A DNA stretch of 64,000 nt from assembly GCA_007695145.1 (NCBI GenBank), contig REEI01000063.1, positions 1 through 64,000 on the forward strand, read 5' to 3'. The translations under genes were made by a program, and so were the position numbers. The notes below the pieces were generated by a model, which was given only the letters and a program-made list of their open reading frames with translations, made no database searches and was not told the DNA's origin. This DNA is from Saprospirales bacterium. Its GTDB lineage: Bacteria; Bacteroidota; Bacteroidia; Chitinophagales; Saprospiraceae. Below, one piece after another: positions 57,470 through 64,000 of this stretch (the stretch's first letter is position 1; each line of letters starts with the position of its first letter).

Positions 57470-58876
57470 ATGGCACTCAATTTTGACTTTCCGAAAGAAG
57501 AACAATCGATTATCAAGGTAATTGGTGTCGGAGGTGGTGGTAGCAATGCTGTAAACCATATGTACAATCAGGGTATTGTGGGCGTGGACTTCGCCATTTG
57601 CAATACAGATGCACAGTCTATGGAAATAAGCAAAGTGCCGGTGAAAATTCAGCTGGGTCCCAGCCTGACTGAGGGAAGAGGTGCCGGTTCAAAACCTCAA
57701 GTAGGTGAGCAGGCTTGCCTCGAATCGATTGAGGAGGTGAAGTCCTTCCTGATGATGAATACTAAGATGCTCTTCATCACTGCCGGTATGGGTGGTGGAA
57801 CAGGCACAGGTGCGGCTCCTGTTATCGCCAAGGCTGCTAAAGAACTTGATATCCTTACTGTCGGAATAGTCACCATACCCTTCAACTTTGAGGGGCGGGT
57901 GCGATGCAATCACGCTAAGGAAGGTCTTGAAAAACTCAAGGAGAATGTTGATGCTCTCATAGTTATCTCTAACAATAAGCTGCGTGAGATTTATGGAAAT
58001 CTGGAACTCTCCAGGGCATTTGCCAATGCAGATAACATCCTGACAACTGCTGCCAAAGGTATTGCAGAAATAATAACGGTTCCCGGCTTCATCAATGTGG
58101 ACTTTGAAGACGTTAATACCGTTATGCGCAATAGTGGGGTAGCCATCATGGGCGCGGCTGTGGCCGAAGGCGAAAACCGGGCTCGCAAAGCTATAGATAT
58201 GGCACTTAACAGCCCCCTCTTAGAAGAAAGTGATATTAGAGGTGCCAAACAAATCCTCCTCAATGTGTCCTCAGGTGAAAAAGAGGTAACCATGGATGAA
58301 ATATTCGAAATCACAGAATATATCCAGAATGAAGCTGGGGAGGATTCAAACCTCATATGGGGTAACTGTGTGGACAAAAGCCTGGGAGAGAAAGTTTCGG
58401 TTACCTTGATTGCAACCGGTTTTGAAGATAATTCCAGGGCATGGTCAACGCCCAATACTCAAACTGTCAAAAATGAGGTGTTCTCTAAGAGGGAAATTGA
58501 GTTTGAGGTGAGCGAATCGGTTGAAGAGGATAAAGTTGTTTTTCAAGATGATCCGTGTGAGGAGTCCGTTCCTATATCTTCTATGGGATCAGAAGAGAAT
58601 TTAGATTACGATCCTGAACAAGAGGAGATTCTGATCGCAACCATGCAGGAAATTGAGAGGCGCAGGGAAGAGAATAAGGATATGACCCCAAAGGAATTGA
58701 CAAAGGAAATTATTTCTGAGTTGGAATCTCAACCTGCTTACCTCAGAAGAAAGATAAAACTGGAACAATTAGAGCACTCCTCTGGGATGGAGCTTTCAAG
58801 ATTAAGTATTACAGATGATGAAAATGATCCGGTGTCATCAAGCAGAAATCGTTTTCTGCACGATAACGTCGATTAA
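57470..58876 (+). CDS. ftsZ: Cell division protein FtsZ
   Basis: A 468-residue tubulin-like GTPase that forms the division ring. [15 protein letters not shown] opens the GTP-binding domain, [15 protein letters not shown] is the tubulin signature (about residues 104-118) and [11 protein letters not shown] lies in the T7 region. A long acidic linker (about 330-430) leads to the tail, ending NRFLHDNVD, which is the Bacteroidota form of the conserved C-terminal peptide. A strong terminator follows 58 bases after the stop. Confidence 0.97.
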   Translation: MALNFDFPKEEQSIIKVIGVGGGGSNAVNHMYNQGIVGVDFAICNTDAQSMEISKVPVKIQLGPSLTEGRGAGSKPQVGEQACLESIEEVKSFLMMNTKMLFITAGMGGGTGTGAAPVIAKAAKELDILTVGIVTIPFNFEGRVRCNHAKEGLEKLKENVDALIVISNNKLREIYGNLELSRAFANADNILTTAAKGIAEIITVPGFINVDFEDVNTVMRNSGVAIMGAAVAEGENRARKAIDMALNSPLLEESDIRGAKQILLNVSSGEKEVTMDEIFEITEYIQNEAGEDSNLIWGNCVDKSLGEKVSVTLIATGFEDNSRAWSTPNTQTVKNEVFSKREIEFEVSESVEEDKVVFQDDPCEESVPISSMGSEENLDYDPEQEEILIATMQEIERRREENKDMTPKELTKEIISELESQPAYLRRKIKLEQLEHSSGMELSRLSITDDENDPVSSSRNRFLHDNVD

Positions 58877-58934
58877 AGATTACGTCTTTTTATATTCTCA
58901 TTTATTTTTTCATGAGATTGGTTTATTGGTTATC

Positions 58935-58968
58935 AAAAATCCGGGCAAACGTGCCCGGATTTTTTTTT
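58935..58968 (+). terminator. Intrinsic terminator of the dcw cluster
   Basis: A 13-bp stem (58935-58947 with 58952-58964, core CCGGGCA/TGCCCGG) closes an AACG loop and continues into a run of T to 58968. It ends the whole mraZ-ftsZ cluster. Confidence 0.95.
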
Positions 58969-59151
58969 GTCCGCTTGTAGAGGAAAGTTTGTAAAGTGGT
59001 GTCCCAAATTATTCTTTTTGTTTGTTTTTGAGGCAATTTATCTCTTTGGGTTTCAAGTCGCGATTTGAACATACTGGCGTTAAATTCCATTTCAATGTAT
59101 TGAGCTTTTATTGATAATGCCCTGTTTTTGCTTAATCAAAATTTGTATTCG

Positions 59152-59715
59152 ATGAAAATTCTTGTAATATCCTCCAGTGTGAGGGAAAAAAGAAATACCC
59201 ACATGGTTGCAGCGGCTCTGGCGAAAAGAATGAGGGAGAAGTACGGTGTAGATGCCGATTTGGTAGATCTGATGGAATCCAATCTTCCACAGCTTTCCTA
59301 TTTGTACAAAGCACATCCCAATCCCCCATCTTCTATGAAGGAATTGTACCATAAATTTATGGAGTGTGACGGATACATCTTTGTAAGTCCCGAGCACAAT
59401 GGCAGTTATTCGGCTGCACTGAAAAATGCTGTTGACCACTTTCCAAAAGATGCTTACCTGAAAAAGCCGATTGGCATTTCAACTGTTTCAACGGGAGGAA
59501 TGGGGGGCATGCGTGCAGCTTTGCAAATGCAACTGCTTGTTCTTGCCCTCAAGGCATTTCCAATGCCTGAGATGCTGCTAACTCCTAATGTTACCTCCAA
59601 ATTTTCCGAAGGTCAATTGACCGATGAGGGTTTTGTGAAAACAATGGATAGATACATCGAGGAATATATTTGGTATGCCAATGCATTGATTGAAAAAAGA
59701 ATAGCCGAAAAATGA
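59152..59715 (+). CDS. NADPH-dependent FMN reductase family flavoprotein
   Basis: A 187-residue flavodoxin-like fold. MKILVISSSVREKRNTH forms the FMN phosphate loop. SPEHNGSYSAALKNAVDHF and GISTVSTGGMGGMRA are the family signatures. Members reduce FMN, quinones, azo compounds or chromate with NAD(P)H. The exact substrate is not known. I start at the ATG at 59152: an in-frame TTG at 59128 would add eight residues that do not fit the family. The stop overlaps the start of msrB (ATGA), suggesting a shared redox-repair role. Confidence 0.9.
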   Translation: MKILVISSSVREKRNTHMVAAALAKRMREKYGVDADLVDLMESNLPQLSYLYKAHPNPPSSMKELYHKFMECDGYIFVSPEHNGSYSAALKNAVDHFPKDAYLKKPIGISTVSTGGMGGMRAALQMQLLVLALKAFPMPEMLLTPNVTSKFSEGQLTDEGFVKTMDRYIEEYIWYANALIEKRIAEK

Positions 59716-60113
59716 GTAATTCCAAATACAATCCGCTAAGTGCTGAGGAAGAGCGCATTCTGCTGGGCAAGGGGACAGAAATGCCTTTTTCAGGTGAATA
59801 CAATAATTTTAAATCACCAGGAACCTTTGCCTGTCGAAGATGCAATCAACCACTTTACCTTGCGACCGATAAATTTGACAGTGGATGTGGATGGCCGAGT
59901 TTTGACGATGAAATTGAGGGATCCGTAAAAAGAGTGCCGGATGCCGATGGGCGAAGGACGGAAATAATCTGCGGAAACTGTGGGGGGCACCTTGGACATG
60001 TTTTCATGGGAGAAAAGTTTACCTCAAAAAATACCCGGCACTGCGTAAACTCTCTATCCATCAGATTTTTCAAAGAGGACGAAGATTTACCACCAGTAAT
60101 TAAAGGGGAGTAG
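59712..60113 (+). CDS. msrB: Peptide-methionine (R)-S-oxide reductase MsrB
   Basis: A 133-residue MsrB that repairs methionine-R-sulfoxide in proteins. The two zinc-binding pairs are CRRC and CGNC, GCGWPSF is conserved, and the catalytic cysteine is in NTRHCVNSLSIRF. No signal peptide, so it is cytoplasmic. Its start codon overlaps the stop of the upstream flavoprotein gene. Confidence 0.95.
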   Translation: MSNSKYNPLSAEEERILLGKGTEMPFSGEYNNFKSPGTFACRRCNQPLYLATDKFDSGCGWPSFDDEIEGSVKRVPDADGRRTEIICGNCGGHLGHVFMGEKFTSKNTRHCVNSLSIRFFKEDEDLPPVIKGE

Positions 60114-60196
60114 TTTGCGCGATAAATTTGGGGAGAAAAACTCTGCACTCCTACAGTCTATTAACATAGGCGAGAAGTGCAGAGAAAAAAAAATAG

Positions 60197-60270
60197 TGAC
60201 TCCGGAAGGAGTCGAACCCTCAACCCCCAGAGCCGAAATCTGGTGCTCTATCCAATTGAGCTACGGAGCC
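60197..60270 (-). tRNA. tRNA-Arg (anticodon TCG)
   Basis: A 74-base cloverleaf on the minus strand: acceptor GGCTCCG with CGGAGTC, D arm with AGCTCAATTGGATAGAGC, anticodon stem-loop CCAGA-TTTCGGC-TCTGG and T arm GGTTCGACTCC. The 3' CCA is not encoded. It is closely related to the tRNA-Arg(ACG) at 28155-28228. Confidence 0.94.
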
Positions 60271-60276
60271 ATCCTG

Positions 60277-60284
60277 CAAAATTA
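60277..60284 (-). promoter_or_regulatory. -7 box of tRNA-Arg(TCG)
   Basis: Read on the minus strand, TAATTTTG matches TAnnTTTG and ends 6 bases before the tRNA 5' end. No clear -33 element. Confidence 0.5.
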
Positions 60285-60549
60285 GCCCTTTTCAAAAAAT
60301 TATACGTTCATTTCTCCATTTTTTGTTCTTCAGTCAATGGAACCATTCTATGGGCTCTCATCTTAAGCTGTTTTTTTTACATCTTTACGCGCTGATTCAG
60401 TCTTCACATTCTGATAGATAAACAGTCTTTGGTTAATAGAGTGAGATAGCAAAGTTGTTTATGTGGAAGCCACTAGAAGGAGAAAAGCTAATAAGGGTGT
60501 TTAGATTTCAATGATAACCATGAATAGATTTAGGATAAATTTTTAGTGT

Positions 60550-62319
60550 ATGCTTAAAAAAGAGAAGGCTAAGGTTTCCAAAGAAGGGCTGAGGTCGTTT
60601 TTTTATATTTTCAGGTATATAAAGCCCTATGGCCTTCAATTTGCTGGAGGCCTATTCCTGCTGGTACTAGGTAGTTTGCTCTTCATGGTTTTTCCCGGGG
60701 CAGCTGGAGAAATGGCCAATGCCGCTGCGGGTGAGTCTCGATTTGATTTGTCTGTTTCGGATTACGGATGGTTATTCCTGATCATTTTGGTATTTCAGGG
60801 TAGCTTTAGTTACTTTCGGACAGTTCTATTCGCTATAGTGAGTGAGAAAGGAATGGCAGATGTGCGCAAAGACTTATTTTCTAAAATGATGTCCCAGCAT
60901 CTCACCTTTTTTGAAGAGCGCAGGGTGGGAGAGCTGACTAGTCGAATAACCGCTGATGTTGAGCAATTGCAAAGTGCATTTTCTGTTACTCTCGCTGAAT
61001 TTTTGAGACAAATTGTGGTGTTGATTGCGGGTGTGGCCATATTGGCATGGCTGACCCCCTCACTTTCCTTAATTATGCTTCTAACCTTTCCGGTTATTGT
61101 CTTATTAGCTCTAGTTTTCGGACGCTATATAAGGCGCATTTCCAGGAAAAGACAGGATGAAATAGCCGGTACCAATACCATAGCAGAGGAGGCTTTTCAG
61201 TCTTTTCAGGTGGTAAAGAGTTTTGCCAACGAGTGGTTTGAGGCACTTAGGTACAGCAAATCAGTAGATGAGGTTGTAAAAGTCAGCCTTCGATATGCTC
61301 GCATTCGCGGGATTTTTTTTGTGTTCATCATCACCATTTTATTCGGTGGGATATTCTTTATCCTATGGAGGGGTGCACTGATGGTTGAATCAGGTGAAAT
61401 GCAATTGGGAGACCTTTTTTCCTTTATCATTTACACAGGAATAATTGGTGGGGCTATTGCCGGTTTGGGAAATATGTATACCACCCTTGCAGGTGCAGTA
61501 GGTGCCTCCGAGAGGGTTATGGAGATATTGAAAAGCAAGGGGGAAATTATGGAGCTCAAACCGCAAAGTGGCGAAAGAGCCCCGATAGAAGGACGACTGG
61601 AATTTAGAGCAGTCAATTTTTCTTACCCAGGTCGGGTCAATAACCCGGTACTTCAATCCATAAGTTTTAAGGTCGAAAAGGGCGAGAAGGTTGCATTGGT
61701 GGGCGTGAGTGGTTCCGGAAAAAGTACCATTGTCAAATTAATGCTGAGATTTTATGATCCTTTGAGTGGCTCTATTCTGTTAGATGGTAAGCAGGTTTCT
61801 GACTTTGATGTCCGTACTTTGCGGAGTTTTTTTGCATTGGTTCCACAAGAGGTAATCCTTTTTGGAGGTACGATTAAGGAAAATATTGAATACGGCAGGC
61901 CGGGTGCTACTCAAAAGGAAATCAGAGAAGCCGCGAAACTTGCCAACGCACTTGAATTTATTGATTCTTTTCCGGATGGAATGGAGACAATAGTAGGTGA
62001 TAGAGGGGTAAAACTCTCCGGTGGCCAACGCCAGCGCATTGCTATCGCAAGGGCTATTTTAAAGGATCCGGGTATCTTAATCCTCGATGAGGCAACCTCC
62101 TCATTGGATGCAGGCTCTGAAAAGGTCGTTCAGCAGGCGCTGGACAATCTTCTCGAAGGCAGAACAGCAATCATTATCGCTCACAGACTGGCAACCATCA
62201 AAAATGCTGATAAAATACTTGTACTGGAGAGTGGACAAATCGTGGAGCAGGGACGACACGAAGAATTAATACTTAGGGATGGACTGTATAAAAGATTGGC
62301 GAGCCTTCAGTTTGAATGA
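60550..62319 (+). CDS. MsbA-type ABC exporter (fused permease-ATPase)
   Basis: A 589-residue half-transporter that would work as a homodimer in the inner membrane. Six membrane helices fill residues about 30-310. The nucleotide-binding domain carries Walker A GVSGSGKST (from about 385), the signature LSGGQRQRI (from 489), Walker B ILILDEATSSLD and switch histidine IIAHRL. Domain order and length match lipid and drug exporters of the MsbA/LmrA group. The substrate is not evident: lipid A or another envelope lipid is the default guess. It is a single-gene unit with no clear partner nearby. Confidence 0.92.
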   Translation: MLKKEKAKVSKEGLRSFFYIFRYIKPYGLQFAGGLFLLVLGSLLFMVFPGAAGEMANAAAGESRFDLSVSDYGWLFLIILVFQGSFSYFRTVLFAIVSEKGMADVRKDLFSKMMSQHLTFFEERRVGELTSRITADVEQLQSAFSVTLAEFLRQIVVLIAGVAILAWLTPSLSLIMLLTFPVIVLLALVFGRYIRRISRKRQDEIAGTNTIAEEAFQSFQVVKSFANEWFEALRYSKSVDEVVKVSLRYARIRGIFFVFIITILFGGIFFILWRGALMVESGEMQLGDLFSFIIYTGIIGGAIAGLGNMYTTLAGAVGASERVMEILKSKGEIMELKPQSGERAPIEGRLEFRAVNFSYPGRVNNPVLQSISFKVEKGEKVALVGVSGSGKSTIVKLMLRFYDPLSGSILLDGKQVSDFDVRTLRSFFALVPQEVILFGGTIKENIEYGRPGATQKEIREAAKLANALEFIDSFPDGMETIVGDRGVKLSGGQRQRIAIARAILKDPGILILDEATSSLDAGSEKVVQQALDNLLEGRTAIIIAHRLATIKNADKILVLESGQIVEQGRHEELILRDGLYKRLASLQFE

Positions 62320-62349
62320 GTTTTTGACCTTTTATTCCGCAATTATGTA

Positions 62350-62357
62350 TACTTTCG
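62350..62357 (+). promoter_or_regulatory. Weak -7 box variant before the small membrane protein
   Basis: TACTTTCG resembles the -7 box TAnnTTTG with one change and lies about 95 bases before the ATG at 62453. Confidence 0.25.
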
Positions 62358-62452
62358 CGGTCAAAGTCTAAATATTTGTTTTGCTATGATTAGGAGCCCT
62401 TTTGATAATGGGATTGTTTTCCGGATAAAATTATAGGTTTGAATTGTAATTG

Positions 62453-62992
62453 ATGAAGTTAACTCAAAAAGATATTTATAGGATTTTGGCCTCAGTTTTG
62501 GGATTTGCACTACTCATAGGGCTGTTTGTAAGGGAAATCCCATACAATATCAATACGTTTAATTACGGCATCTTTCTCGTAGTATCCATTGCTGCCGGAA
62601 TGATCGCCGGTATTTTGGCAGCCTTATATTTTAAACGTTATGCCGAAGAATTGATCGAGAAATTTCAGTTGTTTGTTGCTCTGGCTATTGTCGGGGGTTT
62701 TATTTTTCCAGTACTTTCCGGAATGGTGAACCGGATTTATGTGCAGCCTGACCAGGAAACACTTATTTACCTAGATACCAGAGAGGTTTACGGAATGGTA
62801 TTTAAGGGTACTGTACCTGAGTTAGAGTTGCCTGAGCCTTCTGCATTTGATGTTTTGATCGAGAGAGAAGGGGGAAAGAGAGAAGTGATTCGTTTTTCTT
62901 ACCCAAAATCTGAAAACTGGATACCGGGCCAGCGCGCTGACATTTCCCTTTACCGGGGATTGCTTGGTGTTAAATTTGTATATCCGGAATAG
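62453..62992 (+). CDS. Membrane protein of unknown function
   Basis: A 179-residue protein. Three hydrophobic segments (about 10-25, 37-58 and 72-95) are followed by a soluble C-terminal part of about 80 residues with a beta-rich look. No family is recognised. I use the ATG at 62453: the frame extends to a TTG three bases upstream. Six bases after it, the next gene begins, so the two are probably cotranscribed. Confidence 0.7.
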   Translation: MKLTQKDIYRILASVLGFALLIGLFVREIPYNINTFNYGIFLVVSIAAGMIAGILAALYFKRYAEELIEKFQLFVALAIVGGFIFPVLSGMVNRIYVQPDQETLIYLDTREVYGMVFKGTVPELELPEPSAFDVLIEREGGKREVIRFSYPKSENWIPGQRADISLYRGLLGVKFVYPE

Positions 62993-62997
62993 ATTCG

Positions 62998-63606
62998 ATG
63001 ATTTTATTCAGACCGTTTCTTCTTTTATGTGTTTTGGTGCTGTTCCCGGGAATCCGGGAACTGAAAGCCCAGATTGGATTTGGAGTCCACTTTGGAAATG
63101 ACCTTTACCAGTACCTTTCAAATGACGAAGATCGTTCGGACTACAGCAATACTTCCACTATTCTGCTTGCACCTTATGTAGGCCCTAAACTATATGTTGG
63201 GAATCCCAATTGGAGCCTCTCACTTCAAACTGCCATTGGAATATCGCCTTTTTCATGGGACTGGTCTGAGTACAAGGGACTGGGTAACTTGTTCCTGCCC
63301 TCTTCAATAGCTGCAAATTTTGGAGGATTAAGCGGTCTGACAGAGAATCAGGCCTCCTGGGGTTTTTCTGTAGGCATTGGTTATGTGTTGGGGATGACTG
63401 ACCTGTATTTCAGAAATGAAGAGATTAGGGGGGAGGGTGGCCAACTTATTGGAGCTCCCTTTTTACAGGCAGCTTTAGGCTTTGGGGCCAAGGGTACATC
63501 AGTCAGTTGGTACATAAGATATGGACAGAATCCCAATTCCGCCCGCTTTTTTAGTACAGGTATTGCCCTGGATATCAATTTTTTTCAGCGACAGAAATTT
63601 CGCTGA
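62998..63606 (+). CDS. Predicted outer-membrane beta-barrel protein, unknown function
   Basis: A 202-residue protein with a signal peptide (about 1-24, ending LKA) and a glycine- and aromatic-rich body of alternating hydrophobic strands. It ends with a strand typical of small outer-membrane barrels (GIALDINFFQRQKF). No family motif is recognised. It follows the small membrane protein by five bases. Confidence 0.65.
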   Translation: MILFRPFLLLCVLVLFPGIRELKAQIGFGVHFGNDLYQYLSNDEDRSDYSNTSTILLAPYVGPKLYVGNPNWSLSLQTAIGISPFSWDWSEYKGLGNLFLPSSIAANFGGLSGLTENQASWGFSVGIGYVLGMTDLYFRNEEIRGEGGQLIGAPFLQAALGFGAKGTSVSWYIRYGQNPNSARFFSTGIALDINFFQRQKFR

Positions 63607-63737
63607 ACAATTCCATTATTAAATTAACCATTATCTTCGCACTCCCTTACAATGGGTGTTGATTCATGGCCTTCATTTGGCCCAAATACAGCAGTTTATA
63701 CCCAGATTGAAGCAGGTGTTATATTTTATGTAAGCCA

Positions 63738-64000
63738 ATGACATTATCCGCATTTTTCAGCATATTGCAGCACGAGTTTAAAATGGAGTTCCGCCATAGG
63801 TTCTCATCCGCTGCCTTAATGGTGTATGTAGCTGCAGTTGTTTTTATAATCTACCTTAGTTTTAGCAGTACTGAAGCTGCAATGTGGAATAGTCTTTTTT
63901 GGATAGTGGTATTGTTTTCAGGACTTCAATCAGGCACACTGGCCTTTACCCGGGAATTTGGTGATTCTCATTTGTTTTACTACCAGTATGTTCACCCTAT
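63738..64000 (+). CDS. ccmB: Heme exporter protein B, 3' partial
   Basis: The first 87 residues are visible before the window ends. The N-terminus has a basic start (HEFKMEFRHRFS) and two membrane helices. VYVAAVVFIIYLSFSS, WNSLFWIVVLFSGLQSG and REFGDSHLFYYQYVHP match the Bacteroidota form of CcmB, a permease of the heme-handling CcmABC system for c-type cytochromes. No other ccm gene is inside the window. A weak -7 variant (TATCTTCG) lies near 63630. Confidence 0.82.
   Translation, partial: MTLSAFFSILQHEFKMEFRHRFSSAALMVYVAAVVFIIYLSFSSTEAAMWNSLFWIVVLFSGLQSGTLAFTREFGDSHLFYYQYVHP

Noticed and set aside
1-64000. CRISPR arrays, prophage or defence islands
   Set aside because: No regularly spaced identical repeats with unique spacers, and no integrase, phage structural or nuclease-defence genes were seen.

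Overview
The window looks like a chromosomal segment from a Bacteroidota bacterium, most likely of the Saprospiria (Lewinella/Saprospiraceae) type. The evidence is C-terminal type IX secretion (T9SS) sorting domains, promoters with the Bacteroidota -7 box TAnnTTTG, a TonB-dependent receptor with a carboxypeptidase-regulatory N-domain, the rpmB-rpmG-DUF4295-ftsY neighbourhood, the FtsZ tail and the very large HYR-repeat proteins. The genus is inference; no rRNA gene is present.

Region 1 (1-20.9 kb) holds two giant tandem genes. The first (5' end outside the window) and the second (3889 residues) are built from more than twenty HYR modules each. Cohesin-like domains, a dockerin-like Ca-binding segment and a T9SS sorting domain lie at the C-terminus. 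The second gene also opens with five cohesin-like domains alternating with HYR modules. Several beta-sandwich modules are inserted inside HYR modules rather than between them. This is the most unusual part of the window.

Region 2 (21-46 kb) is mixed. It has an MDR oxidoreductase plus phosphodiesterase pair, a trans-sulfuration PLP enzyme, lepA, ftsY, a tRNA-Arg(ACG)-rpmB-rpmG-DUF4295 operon, a T9SS-type subtilisin and a four-gene lepB operon. It continues with a VWA/MoxR-type AAA pair, a membrane-anchored coiled-coil protein, a PolB-like exonuclease, rpe, a small membrane protein, a TonB-dependent receptor and a polyprenol-phosphate mannosyltransferase-like protein. A gene-free stretch at 44.0-45.05 kb carries short repeats and the 3' end (domains V and VI) of a group II intron.

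Region 3 (46.2-58.97 kb) is a division and cell-wall (dcw) cluster: mraZ, rsmH, ftsL-like, ftsI/pbp with a PASTA domain, murE, mraY, ftsW, murG, ftsQ-like, ftsA and ftsZ. It ends in a strong terminator. The two Mur ligases usually found here in Bacteroidota, murD (between mraY and ftsW) and murC (between murG and ftsQ), are absent. Three GTGGKA boxes at exact 10-bp spacing precede mraZ and look like its own operator.

Region 4 (59.1-64 kb) holds an FMN reductase-msrB pair, tRNA-Arg(TCG), an MsbA-type ABC exporter, two unrecognised envelope proteins and the start of ccmB, cut by the window edge.
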